Of a stretch of DNA of 64,000 nt, positions 44,688 to 53,457 are shown one piece after another. Position 1 is the first letter of the stretch. Each line of letters opens with the position of its first letter. The translations under genes and the position numbers were made by a program. The notes beneath the pieces are model-generated. The model was given only the letters and a program-made list of their open reading frames with translations, was not told the DNA's origin and did not search any database. The stretch is from Tectiglobus sp963922535 (GTDB lineage Bacteria; Pseudomonadota; Alphaproteobacteria; Rhizobiales; Hyphomicrobiaceae): the NCBI GenBank assembly GCA_963922535.1, contig CAWUIN010000001.1, positions 1 through 64,000 of the forward strand. Reading direction: 5' to 3'.

Positions 44688-45179
44688 TTTGACGCTCAGC
44701 CAGGCATGATCAACGGGCCGTCTGCACCGTTGCTGCGGCCTTGCAACTATATCTTATGCCGTGCATCGCAATCAAAATTGCCGCAACACGGCGTTACATA
44801 TGCCGCACAGTCTCCAATCGAACCCACAGAAGATCTATACCTGTATAAATTTATACCCATATATCATTTCCAGGCAGCATGCCGAACATGAGCAAAGCAG
44901 ACTTCATGCGGTCAATTTGCATATCTTATCTGCTTGTATTCCAGGAGAAATCGGCAAGTGAACATGGCTGAACTATTTACTCGCCGGTCAATGAACGGAT
45001 CTTTGATCTGGAGCCTGTATTAAAAACAGCAGCATTTGGCTGATCTGATCCAGCCTTGGATGGGGCCGGATCCTATGTTAGAATTTATGCCAAACATAAG
45101 CTGACAGGTCTGCCATCGACCAACTTCAGTTGATTTCCCATGGTCGTTAATGGATATCAGATCCATAGTGGAGCGTTTC
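44688..45179. other. Intergenic region between the LytM gene and cysE
   Basis: 490 bp with no gene, repeat or structured RNA that I can recognise. The last bases contain GGAG just before ATG 45180, the ribosome-binding site used for cysE. Confidence 0.4.
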
Positions 45180-46010
45180 ATGACCCACACAAGCCCTTCA
45201 GAAATTAAGTATATACCCACGATCGATCCGATCTGGACTCAAATGCGTCAGGAAGCTAAGGCAGCGGTTGCATCCGAACCTGCCCTTGGCGGTTTTATCT
45301 ACGCCACTATCCTCAGCCATAATAAGCTTGAGGATGCAATTTGCCACCGGTTGGCTCAGCGCCTGGATCACAAGGATGTCGATGCCGGCCTGATCAACCA
45401 GACATTTCTCGCACTTGTACCTCACACGTCGCGACTGCGCGATTTTTTCCGCGCCGATTTGGCCGCCGTTTACGATCGCGACCCAGCCTGCAGCCGCTAT
45501 CTTGAGCCGCTTCTTTACTTCAAAGGCTTTCATGCCTTGGTTACCTATCGGTTTGCGCACATACTATGGCAGCAGGGGCGCAAGGATTTTGCGCTTTATC
45601 TGCAAAGCCAGGCCTCACGAATTTTCTCGGTGGACATTCATCCTGCAGCAGTGATTGGTGCAGGCATTATGATCGACCACGGCCATGGTATCGTGGTGGG
45701 CGAAACGGCACGCATCGGCGACAACGTTTCACTGCTCCATAACGTAACGCTTGGTGGTACAGGAAAGGAAAGCGGTGACCGTCATCCCAAGATTGGCGAT
45801 AACGTCATGATAGGCGCTGGCGTCAAGGTGCTGGGAAACATTTCCATCGGCAATTGCTCGCGTGTTGCGGCCGGCAGTGTTGTACTGCAGGATGTGCCGC
45901 ATTCAACAACCGTTGCAGGCGTGCCAGCCAAGATCGTTGGTCCCGCCGGCTGCCCCGAACCTGCGCGTACGATGGATCAAAATCTGCTTGCGCCTTACGA
46001 CAGGCAATAA
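45180..46010 (+). CDS. cysE: Serine O-acetyltransferase
   Basis: 276 residues from ATG 45180, chosen because TGGAG lies about 6 bases upstream; an in-frame ATG at 45150 adds ten residues. The N-terminal helical domain (DPIWTQMRQEAKAAVASEPALGGFIYATILSH) is followed by the left-handed beta-helix with DIHPAAVIGAGIMIDHGHGIVVGETARIGDNV, holding the catalytic His/Asp pair, and GGTGKESGDRHPKIGDNVMIGAGVKVLGNI. It makes O-acetylserine for cysteine synthesis. DUF3126 and gamma-carbonic anhydrase genes follow on the same strand; the cysE-DUF3126 order is conserved in Hyphomicrobiales. Confidence 0.95.
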   Translation: MTHTSPSEIKYIPTIDPIWTQMRQEAKAAVASEPALGGFIYATILSHNKLEDAICHRLAQRLDHKDVDAGLINQTFLALVPHTSRLRDFFRADLAAVYDRDPACSRYLEPLLYFKGFHALVTYRFAHILWQQGRKDFALYLQSQASRIFSVDIHPAAVIGAGIMIDHGHGIVVGETARIGDNVSLLHNVTLGGTGKESGDRHPKIGDNVMIGAGVKVLGNISIGNCSRVAAGSVVLQDVPHSTTVAGVPAKIVGPAGCPEPARTMDQNLLAPYDRQ

Positions 46011-46161
46011 TGCAAATTCAGCATTATTTGAACTCCAGAAGTTCAACAGAAGAACCCTTCTGGCAATGCAGGAACTGTACAGCGGGCCGTGACTGCGCCA
46101 TCAAAAACTGATATGCGCGGTTTAACCTTGCTAAAAGTATAAAACAAAAAGGGAAAAGCTT

Positions 46162-46377
46162 ATGATGAAGAACGATGCGCCAAAACTACAACGTTTTCTG
46201 CGCAAGACCTTCAACAACGACGGGGTGCGGGTTGTACCGCACGCAAAGAAAAACGACATGGCTGAAGTATTCATCGGCGATGAATTCATCGCGCCACTAT
46301 ATCGCGAGGAAGAAGACGGCGAGGTGAGTTACCAGTTTCAGATGGCCATCCTGGACATCGATCTCGATGACGCTTGA
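46162..46377 (+). CDS. DUF3126 family small protein
   Basis: 71 residues with the family pattern LQRFLRKTFNNDGVRVVPHAKKNDMAEVFIGDEFIAPLYREEEDGEVSYQFQMAILDIDL. An unremarkable soluble small protein; function unknown. A good Shine-Dalgarno run (AAAAGGGAAAAGC) precedes the start. Its stop is 12 bp before the gamma-carbonic anhydrase gene, and the cysE-DUF3126 neighbourhood recurs in related genomes. Confidence 0.9.
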   Translation: MMKNDAPKLQRFLRKTFNNDGVRVVPHAKKNDMAEVFIGDEFIAPLYREEEDGEVSYQFQMAILDIDLDDA

Positions 46378-46389
46378 GGACACCGTGCG

Positions 46390-46923
46390 ATGGCGTTGTT
46401 TATGCTGGACAATATCTCTGTGCGCACGCCTGCAAGCGGAGATTGTTGGGTTGCGCCGAACGCGACAGTGATTGGCAACGTGATACTGCACGATAACGCC
46501 AGTGTTTGGTTCAACGCCGTGCTCCGTGGTGATAACGAGGCGATTGTTATCGGCCGCGGTTCAAACGTGCAGGATGGCTGCATTCTGCATACTGACCCTG
46601 GCTTCCCTCTCACGATCGAAGAAGGCTGCACCATCGGCCATATGGTTATGCTGCACGGCTGCACGATCAAGCATGGCACACTGATTGGCATCGGTGCCAC
46701 CGTGCTCAATGGTGCAACAATCGGGGAAAACTGCCTGATCGGCGCGCATGCGCTTATTCCGGAGGGCAAGGTCATTCCGCCACGCTCCGTTGTTATGGGC
46801 GCGCCGGGCAAGATTGTCCGCGACGTAACAGATGACGATATCGCCCGCATGAGAAACGGCTGCGAAAACTACCAGCGCAACTGGCGCCGCTTTGCCAGGG
46901 GAATGCAGCCGCAGGAACAATGA
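46390..46923 (+). CDS. Gamma-carbonic anhydrase family protein
   Basis: 177 residues, a left-handed beta-helix of hexapeptide repeats (CWVAPNATVIGNVILHDNASVWFNAVLRGDNEAIVIGRGSNVQDGCILHTDPGFPLTIEEGCTIGHMVMLHGCTIKHG). The three zinc-binding His of the Cam/CamH type are visible in ILHTD, IGHMVMLHG. Members include CaiE/PaaY-like and mitochondrial-complex-I gamma-CA proteins; some are active carbonic anhydrases, and activity here is not proven. Follows DUF3126 by 12 bp. Confidence 0.9.
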   Translation: MALFMLDNISVRTPASGDCWVAPNATVIGNVILHDNASVWFNAVLRGDNEAIVIGRGSNVQDGCILHTDPGFPLTIEEGCTIGHMVMLHGCTIKHGTLIGIGATVLNGATIGENCLIGAHALIPEGKVIPPRSVVMGAPGKIVRDVTDDDIARMRNGCENYQRNWRRFARGMQPQEQ

Positions 46924-47049
46924 TTTTTTTTGCAGGCCCCATAAAACTAAATGCATATCTTTCGCATTAAGATGTATAAGCAGCCTTAAAGTATACTTTA
47001 ATTGATGATATGGCTTTAAACTCAGGCTTGACTGGCAGGAAAATCGACC

Positions 47050-47652
47050 ATGAGAAATGTTTATCTTACCCTGTTTGTTGCAGCCTTTTCATCAGTATTT
47101 TTAAGCTGGTCAGGCGCCTTATCGGTGCATGCAGGACAGCTTGAGGCTGCCATAAAAGCGCTTGAAACGGATGGCCGTGTTATCCTCATGCGGCATACGC
47201 AGACCACACCCGGCGCAGGTGATCCCGATGGCTTCAAGCTTGAAGAATGCGCAACGCAGCGAAACCTCAATGATGAGGGCATCGAACAGGCAAGGCGCTT
47301 CGGTCGCGCGCTTAAGGCAGCTGGCATTCATATCGCCCATGTTTTGGTCAGCGAGTGGTGCCGTGCGGACGATACGGCACGCTACGTTCTGGAGGCTGCC
47401 GGCCAGGCCGAAACACCGCGTACCCGCTTCTGGCCGTTGAACAACGTTTGGGATGACGACAGCCGCGTGAACGAACAGACAGCAAAAACACGCGCCCAGA
47501 TTGCCAGATGGCGCGGGCCTGGTGCGCTCTTGATGGTCAGCCACGGTGTGACCATCAGACCCGTGGTCGGGCAGTCAACATCGCAGGGTGGTTTTTTTGT
47601 TCTTGCGCCGTCAGACGATACGTTCAAGATTATTGCTGAGGGCCGTCTATAA
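47050..47652 (+). CDS. Exported histidine phosphatase superfamily protein
   Basis: 200 residues with a signal peptide (about 1-29, ending SVHAG). The branch-1 core reads VILMRHTQTTPGAGDP, where the usual RHG is RHT, then NLNDEGIEQARRFGRAL, VLVSEWCRADDTARY (second Arg) and LLMVSHGVTIRPVVG (second His). The catalytic His, two Arg and distal His are all present, so phosphatase activity is plausible; the substrate is unknown. A periplasmic location is expected. It is followed 69 bp later by an exported DUF3500 protein on the same strand. Confidence 0.88.
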   Translation: MRNVYLTLFVAAFSSVFLSWSGALSVHAGQLEAAIKALETDGRVILMRHTQTTPGAGDPDGFKLEECATQRNLNDEGIEQARRFGRALKAAGIHIAHVLVSEWCRADDTARYVLEAAGQAETPRTRFWPLNNVWDDDSRVNEQTAKTRAQIARWRGPGALLMVSHGVTIRPVVGQSTSQGGFFVLAPSDDTFKIIAEGRL

Positions 47653-47721
47653 AGATAGCCTGTTCATGGAGCGTCGATGCTACTTTGTTGATTAAAAAAA
47701 TCTTCCCAGGCAAACAATAGC

Positions 47722-48777
47722 ATGAGCATAACACGTCGGGATATAACCTTAAGCGGCATAGCACTCGCCACGACAACGGTTACGATGTTTCAGACACCTT
47801 TCAGCTTTGCCGGAACAAGCAATCTGGCAAAAAATGTGACACGGGCGGCGCGCAGTTTACTAGCAACGCTGTCATCCAAAAACCGTGCAAAAGCGGTGCT
47901 GAGATTTGAGCATCCCGATCGTGAAGACTGGCATTACACACCGCGTTCGCGCCCTGGTGCCACACTCAGCGAAATGTCGGCCAGCGAACGCGCCGCGCTA
48001 TGGGATTTTCTTGGCGAAACGCTGAGCGCTCGCGGCATTGCACAAGCGCGCGGCGCCATCAAGCTTGAGCGTGTACTCGGTGAGTTAACCAACAACCTGT
48101 CATTCCGCGATCCGGATAATTACGCCATCGTATTCTTCGGCGATCCGGCAACGGCGGATATTTTCGCCTGGCGATTTGAAGGCCACCATCTTTCGGTGAC
48201 AGCAATGGTCGCTAAAGGACACGGGATTGCGGTCACGCCGAGCTTTGTCGGCGCCAATCCCGCCACGGTGCCCGATCACCACCCCCATGCCGGCTTTCGC
48301 CTGCTCGGCGCGGAAGAAGACCGTGCGTTTGCGCTTATTCGCTCGCTCGAAGGCGAAGCCCACAGCCAAGCGATCATTAGCAATCGCTCACTTGGCGACA
48401 TTGTGGCGGGGCCCGGCCGGGAAGACGCGCTCAAGGATTTCGAGGGCGTGCCGCTCACCCGTTTAAATGACGGCCAGCGCGATGGCATTTATCACATTTT
48501 GGGCCTTTACGCTGGCACGATGCGTGATGAAATCGCCACATCCGCCATTACGCGGATACGCGCAGACGGCACAGCAGGCCTGTACTTCGCCTGGGCGGGA
48601 AGCCTTGAGCCAGGGCAGCCGCATTACTTCCGTATTCACGGGCCCTCGGTGCTGGTTGAATATGACAATACGCAAGGCGGCGGCAACCATGTCCACTCCT
48701 CTTGGATCGATCCTAAAGAGCTTTTTGGCCGCGATCTGCTCAAGGCCCATCACAGGCAGGCTCATAGCGCGCAATAG
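47722..48777 (+). CDS. DUF3500 domain protein with Tat-like signal
   Basis: 351 residues. The N-terminus MSITRRDITLSGIALATTTVTMF has a twin-arginine-like pattern and ends at FSFAG. The mature protein matches DUF3500: KAVLRFEHPDREDWHYTPRSRPGATLSEMSASERAALWDFLGETLS, the HHLSVT segment, TPSFVGANPA and a closing YFRIHGPSVLVEYDNTQGGGNHVHSSWIDPKELFGRDLL. Conserved His residues near both ends of the mature domain could bind a metal. Function is not established. It sits behind an exported phosphatase gene. Confidence 0.88.
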   Translation: MSITRRDITLSGIALATTTVTMFQTPFSFAGTSNLAKNVTRAARSLLATLSSKNRAKAVLRFEHPDREDWHYTPRSRPGATLSEMSASERAALWDFLGETLSARGIAQARGAIKLERVLGELTNNLSFRDPDNYAIVFFGDPATADIFAWRFEGHHLSVTAMVAKGHGIAVTPSFVGANPATVPDHHPHAGFRLLGAEEDRAFALIRSLEGEAHSQAIISNRSLGDIVAGPGREDALKDFEGVPLTRLNDGQRDGIYHILGLYAGTMRDEIATSAITRIRADGTAGLYFAWAGSLEPGQPHYFRIHGPSVLVEYDNTQGGGNHVHSSWIDPKELFGRDLLKAHHRQAHSAQ

Positions 48778-48905
48778 GGCTTATCGCAGGTTGGACCACT
48801 AAAGCCGTTTGCACCTGTTGCCTTTTGGACTGCGCACCATATATGCATTTGCGGCAAATATGAATCGTGTAATAATACACTGTGAAACAGGCTCATTCTG
48901 AGAAT

Positions 48906-49109
48906 ATGACCATCGAAATCCTACTGAACGGCGAGGTTGTGGAAACAAAAGCTATCACAATCTCCGATTTATTAGCCGAACAGGGCTATGGCGATGCGAA
49001 GATTGCCACCGCACTCAACGGTGAATTTGTGCCAGCCGCAGAGCATAGTCAGCGCCATCTTCAGGCTGGCGACAGAATCGAAGTTGTCGCGCCGCGACAA
49101 GGCGGCTAG
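48906..49109 (+). CDS. thiS: Sulfur carrier protein ThiS
   Basis: 67 residues from ATG 48906 (MTIEILLNGEVVETKAITISDLL); an in-frame GTG at 48882 is a longer alternative. The ubiquitin-like fold ends with the functional RQGG tail, and the preceding FVPAAEHSQRHLQAGDRIEVVAP pattern is typical. ThiS carries sulfur as a C-terminal thiocarboxylate for thiazole formation. No thiG, thiO or thiE gene is adjacent; in relatives thiO-thiS-thiG-thiE cluster, so this copy is either separated from its pathway or serves as an orphan carrier. Confidence 0.85.
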   Translation: MTIEILLNGEVVETKAITISDLLAEQGYGDAKIATALNGEFVPAAEHSQRHLQAGDRIEVVAPRQGG

Positions 49110-49239
49110 TTAATAGCTCTGCGAACTTCTTCAACGGCTGCCAGGTTTTAAAACGCTTGCGCAACCGAACCCTGCATCTCGCCTGACTGTACTCAAAACT
49201 TCTGCTTTCCGGCCTCAACTGGCAATGGTATAATGGTTC

Positions 49240-51039
49240 ATGATCGAACAATCACACATTCGCAACTTTTCCATCATCGCTCACATCGACCATGGTAAGT
49301 CGACGCTGGCGGATCGTCTCATCCAGTTTTGCGGCAACGTACAGGACCGCGAGATGAAAGAACAGTTGCTCGATAATATGGACATCGAGCGTGAGCGCGG
49401 CATCACGATTAAAGCGCAGACCGTGCGGCTTGATTACACGCATTCAAATGGTGAGACTTATCAGCTCAATCTGATGGACACGCCGGGCCACGTTGACTTT
49501 GCTTACGAAGTGTCGCGCTCGCTCGCCGCCTGCGAGGGCGCGCTGTTAGTGGTCGACGCCAGCCAAGGCGTCGAAGCCCAGACGCTGGCCAACGTCTATC
49601 AGGCTCTCGATCATAATCACGAAATTATTCCGGTACTCAACAAAATCGATCTGCCCGCCGCTGACGCAGACCGCGTCAAACAACAGATCGAGGATGTCAT
49701 CGGGCTCGATGCCTCGGATGCCGTGCTGGTGTCCGCCAAGACGGGGCTTAATATCCAGGCTGTGCTGGAGGCCATCGTCGATCGCCTGCCACCGCCAAGC
49801 GGTGAGCAAGATGAACCGCTCAAAGCGATGCTGATCGACAGCTGGTATGACGCCTATCTCGGTGTTATCGTTCTGGTGCGTGTGATTAACGGCACCCTCA
49901 GAAAAGGCCAGCGGATCAAGCTGATGCAAACCGGCACCACACAACTGGTTGAACGCGTCGGCATCTTCCGGCCTAAGCAGCAGATGCTGACCGAGCTTGG
50001 CCCCGGTGAAGTTGGCTTTTTTACCGCAGCGATCAAAGAAGTATCCGACACACGCGTCGGCGATACCCTAACAGACGAAAAAAAACCAACTGCGAAGCCG
50101 CTTGAGGGCTTTAAGCCGGCACAGCCGGTGGTATTCTGCGGACTTTTTCCGATCGATGCGAACGATTTTGAAAATCTGCGCTCGGCGATGGCGAGATTGC
50201 GCCTCAACGACGCCAGCTTTTCTTTTGAGATGGAAACATCGGCAGCCCTGGGCTTTGGCTTCCGCTGCGGTTTTCTTGGCCTTTTGCACCTTGAAATCAT
50301 TACCGAACGTCTCGACCGCGAATTCAATCTAGATCTGATCACAACGGCGCCAAGCGTTGTCTACCATCTCTATATGAACGATGGAGAAATGCGGGAAATG
50401 CACAATCCCGCTGATATGCCCGATTCAAGCCAGATCGACCACCTGGAAGAGCCATGGATTGAGGCAACCATCCTGGTACCGGACGAATATCTCGGCGGCG
50501 TACTTAAACTCTGCCAGGATCGGCGCGGACGGCAAAAGCAGCTTACCTACGCCGGCGCCCGGGCCATGCTGATGTATGAATTGCCGCTCAACGAGGTAGT
50601 GTTCGATTTCTATGACCGCCTGAAATCAATTTCGCGCGGCTATGCCTCGTTCGATTATCAGATGACCGGCTACGAACAGGAAGATCTCGTCAAAATGTCG
50701 GTATTGGTCAATGCCGAACCGGTCGACGCGCTGTCCATGATCGTACACCGCAGCCGCGCGGAGCAACGCGGACGCGTACTCTGCGAAAAGCTTAAGGAAC
50801 TGATCCCGCAGCATCTCTTCAAGATCCCGATCCAGGCTGCTATCGGCGGTCGCATTATTGCCCGCGAGACGATCTCAGCGCTGCGCAAGGACGTTCTCGC
50901 CAAGTGCTATGGCGGCGACATCTCACGTAAACGCAAACTGCTCGACAAGCAAAAGGCAGGAAAGAAGAAAATGCGCCAATTCGGCAAAGTCGAGATCCCG
51001 CAGGAAGCCTTCATCGAAGCCCTGAAGATGCAGGACTAA
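49240..51039 (+). CDS. lepA: Elongation factor 4 (LepA)
   Basis: 599 residues, full family length. G-domain motifs: AHIDHGKSTLADR (G1, about 15-23), RERGITIKAQT (G2), DTPGHVDFAYEVSRSL (G3) and NKIDLPAA (G4). Domains II, III and V follow, and the LepA-specific C-terminal domain ends with GGDISRKRKLLDKQKAGKKKMRQFGKVEIPQEAFI. EF4 is a translational GTPase that acts on ribosomes in the posttranslocational state. It is preceded by thiS, with 130 bp between, and is convergent with gapR. Confidence 0.97.
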   Translation: MIEQSHIRNFSIIAHIDHGKSTLADRLIQFCGNVQDREMKEQLLDNMDIERERGITIKAQTVRLDYTHSNGETYQLNLMDTPGHVDFAYEVSRSLAACEGALLVVDASQGVEAQTLANVYQALDHNHEIIPVLNKIDLPAADADRVKQQIEDVIGLDASDAVLVSAKTGLNIQAVLEAIVDRLPPPSGEQDEPLKAMLIDSWYDAYLGVIVLVRVINGTLRKGQRIKLMQTGTTQLVERVGIFRPKQQMLTELGPGEVGFFTAAIKEVSDTRVGDTLTDEKKPTAKPLEGFKPAQPVVFCGLFPIDANDFENLRSAMARLRLNDASFSFEMETSAALGFGFRCGFLGLLHLEIITERLDREFNLDLITTAPSVVYHLYMNDGEMREMHNPADMPDSSQIDHLEEPWIEATILVPDEYLGGVLKLCQDRRGRQKQLTYAGARAMLMYELPLNEVVFDFYDRLKSISRGYASFDYQMTGYEQEDLVKMSVLVNAEPVDALSMIVHRSRAEQRGRVLCEKLKELIPQHLFKIPIQAAIGGRIIARETISALRKDVLAKCYGGDISRKRKLLDKQKAGKKKMRQFGKVEIPQEAFIEALKMQD

Positions 51040-51144
51040 TTTAGAGATATAAACAAAAGATACCCTTCATGCTGATAGCGGATCACTGCTGACTTATCAA
51101 CAAGCTCAAAAGCTTGCGAGATGTCGTCAGTAAGCGCGCATTGT

Positions 51145-51441
51145 TCATTCAGCTGCATCGGCCTGATAGGACTGCCCTTCCAATCCAGCGTTGTCAATCA
51201 TACCAAGGGCATGCAGGTATGTGACCATGACCGCTTCTTCTTCATCGCGGTCGTCCTTTGATTTTTTGCGAAGCCGCAGGATCTGGCGCATCACCTTGAT
51301 GTCAAAGCCGACGGCCTTTGCTTCCGCAAACTTGTCGCGTATATCGTCCGCAATCGCTTTTTTTTCTTCTTCCAGGCGTTCGAGCTGTTCGATAAACTGG
51401 CGAAGTTGCGCCTGTGCAGCACCGTGAAGTGTCGTCATCAT
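51145..51441 (-). CDS. gapR: GapR-family nucleoid protein (DUF2312)
   Basis: 98 residues. A long basic/acidic coiled coil (QFIEQLERLEEEKKAIADDIRDKFAEAKAVGFDIKVMRQILRLRKKSKDDRDEEEAVMVTYLHALGM) matches DUF2312/UPF0335. GapR from Caulobacter binds overtwisted AT-rich DNA as a tetramer ahead of replication and transcription machinery and is common in alphaproteobacteria. The start has two adjacent Mets, so one residue is uncertain. Usual neighbours in relatives (pyruvate kinase, DUF1036) are absent; a 470-bp non-coding stretch lies upstream. Confidence 0.93.
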   Translation of the reverse strand: MMTTLHGAAQAQLRQFIEQLERLEEEKKAIADDIRDKFAEAKAVGFDIKVMRQILRLRKKSKDDRDEEEAVMVTYLHALGMIDNAGLEGQSYQADAAE

Positions 51442-51914
51442 CTAATCCTCAACCACTCATTCAAAATGAGCACCACAGTCAAAGCCGGCACTCTCTCGCG
51501 GCAGAACGCGCACTACAAATTATACCAAACCGCAAAGTTCTTGCTTAATTTCTCACGAAAGCCATCATCCTGTCGAAACGGCATAACCACTTCAGCAAAC
51601 GCGCCTTATACGCGCCCACATAATAATATTGCAATCAGACAGATTTGCCTGATTCGCTTGCTGAAAATAGCAATTGCGGGCCATCACCCCCGCAGGGCCC
51701 GCAATCGCCGCACGCTCTCATGGGGAGCAAGCTTGATGAAGCTAGCTGCGGCGTTGCCAGGTATCAAGCCGGCGGAATGATTTACTCAATTTTATCCCCG
51801 CAACCCACAATTCGATGATTTTTGTTAATATTTACACACAAGTATAAAGATGCAGCCATCAAAACGATTGCACTACATTGATAGAAAAAGGTTTTTCATA
51901 GCTAGAAAGTCGCC
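51442..51914. other. Non-coding region upstream of gapR with a GC-rich hairpin
   Basis: About 470 bp. A strong dyad at 51673-51705 has perfect 10-bp arms (ATTGCGGGCC / GGCCCGCAAT) around a 13-base loop. No protein-like frame was accepted. The region occupies the place where pyk and DUF1036 usually lie in related genomes, so it may be a deletion scar. Confidence 0.45.
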
Positions 51915-53180
51915 CTAATGGTCCTCTCCACTCGCTGCCTGGAACCTGGCTTTTTGCTCTTCAGTCGCTTCGCGTTGATATTTCTCTTTCCATTTTGCAT
52001 ACGGCATGCCGTAGACGATCTCGCGCGCTTTATCCTGTGTCAGCGCGATCCCTTCGATACCGGCTGCCTCGGCATACCAGTTCGACAGGCAATTACGACA
52101 GAAGCCGGCAAGATTCATAAGATCAATATTCTGCACATCGTTACGTTCGCGCAAGTGTAGGACAAGGCGGCGGAACACAGCCGCCTCAAGTTCGGTCTGC
52201 TTATTGGCGCGCTCACTCATTTGAATGTCTCGTTCTTGGCTGGAATTGTTACGCGATGTCTGGACCTGGCACGTCATGACGCTTTGAAACGCGGCACGAT
52301 TGACCGGTGAAGCGAGAAGCGCCTTCATGATGCGCAAAAGACGTTCGCTCCAGGCGTCCTGGCCTGCACGATCCTGAATAAGATCCTGCCGTACTTCAAC
52401 AATGGCATTTGCAAGCCCCCGCATGGTCCCATGTTGCCACATCGTATCGCCGACCAGATCGCCACAATAAGGCTCGTTGGCGCCAATGATCAAATCCTCT
52501 TCGCGACGCAATTCGTTCAGAAGGGGATGCGCGAGCCGTGAATCTTGCCCCCAAAGGACGCTTGCATGCCAGGGACGCGGCACATCCTTCCAGCTTTCCG
52601 TAAACGAATGAATGGAAAGGAGAATCGGGGCTACACCGGATTCAAGACATTGGTCAATGGTTGCATCGATCGCGTCATGATAGGGGCGGTAATACTGCGT
52701 GATCCGCAGTTGGCGTTCGGCCTCATCGACATGGCGATTACCAGGCACAATGGCACCATCGGACAAGCGCATGATAAGCGTTGGATCGTCTTCGCCACGG
52801 TTCGGATCAATGAACAGGCGGGAATAACGGGTCATTAAAGCGGGCGCTTCAAGGCCCTTGGAGAGGGCTTCGGTGAGTGCGGCCGCGCCAATATCGTAAG
52901 CAATGTGACGCTTTAAATCTTTTTCCTGAAGGCCTAGCGTACCGTACGTATCGGGGAGGGTGTTGCTTGCATGATCGCACAACACGATAACGCCTGCATC
53001 TGCACGCCCCTGCAGGACACTATAACTCTGCGTGGTAGTAGCATTGATATATCGGGACAAGGCAGACCTATTGTTTGTCGCTACGAGATACTTTATACCC
53101 GACCGCAAAATCACTAACCGATTTAAATCCGCGGCCTTTTTACTGCGCTGCCGTATGGTCGACCCATATGGGTCATCCAT
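51915..53180 (-). CDS. N-formylglutamate amidohydrolase fused in frame to DUF1244
   Basis: 421 residues in one open frame. Residues about 55-300 form an N-formylglutamate amidohydrolase-like domain: VIVLCDHASNTLPDTYGTLGL, MTRYSRLFIDPNRGEDDPTLI, ILLSIHSFTESWKD and NAIVEVRQDLI. Residues 321-421 are a complete DUF1244 protein beginning MSERANKQTELEAAVFRRLVLHLRERNDVQNIDLMNLAGFCRNCLSNWY. In relatives these are adjacent separate genes; here no stop codon separates them. A start for DUF1244 alone would be at 52220, with only a weak ribosome-binding site. The first 50 residues are unlike the family, so the true start may be downstream. The hydrolase would release formate from N-formylglutamate or a related amide. 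Confidence 0.85.
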   Translation of the reverse strand: MDDPYGSTIRQRSKKAADLNRLVILRSGIKYLVATNNRSALSRYINATTTQSYSVLQGRADAGVIVLCDHASNTLPDTYGTLGLQEKDLKRHIAYDIGAAALTEALSKGLEAPALMTRYSRLFIDPNRGEDDPTLIMRLSDGAIVPGNRHVDEAERQLRITQYYRPYHDAIDATIDQCLESGVAPILLSIHSFTESWKDVPRPWHASVLWGQDSRLAHPLLNELRREEDLIIGANEPYCGDLVGDTMWQHGTMRGLANAIVEVRQDLIQDRAGQDAWSERLLRIMKALLASPVNRAAFQSVMTCQVQTSRNNSSQERDIQMSERANKQTELEAAVFRRLVLHLRERNDVQNIDLMNLAGFCRNCLSNWYAEAAGIEGIALTQDKAREIVYGMPYAKWKEKYQREATEEQKARFQAASGEDH

Positions 53181-53304
53181 TTTGCGGCTTAGGGTTAGTT
53201 AGGGGCAAAATACGTAACCTTCAAGGTAAGGTTTCCTTTTAGTTTTCCATCGGCCTGTGTCAGCCCCCGTATGAATGCAACTGGAGAGAGGTATTGCAGT
53301 ACTT

Positions 53305-53405
53305 AGGGCGCCCAGCAAAATAAACGCTTCAATTTTAGTGAGAAATAGCCCAAAATATGCGGCTTTGGCTTAGAAAATTGAAGCGTTTATTTTGCTGGGC
53401 GCCCT
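53305..53405 (+). repeat. 101-bp palindromic intergenic element, perfect copy
   Basis: Left arm 53305-53336 and right arm 53374-53405 are exact reverse complements over 32 bases, around a 37-base centre (53337-53373). The arms begin AGGGCGCCCAGC and contain AAATAAACGCTTCAATTTT. The transcript would fold into a very stable hairpin. No reading frame lies inside. Located between the amidohydrolase gene and nrdJ. Homologous copies are at 14544-14644 and 59816-59916. Confidence 0.95.
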
Positions 53406-53457
53406 TACATCGTTTTATCGCCAGTTTCGCTGCAACCGCAACGGTCTTGCCTCGTGC

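Noticed and set aside
51406..51780. 124-residue plus-strand frame over the gapR start and upstream region
   Set aside because: It runs antisense to gapR, contains the hairpin, and has no recognisable domain.
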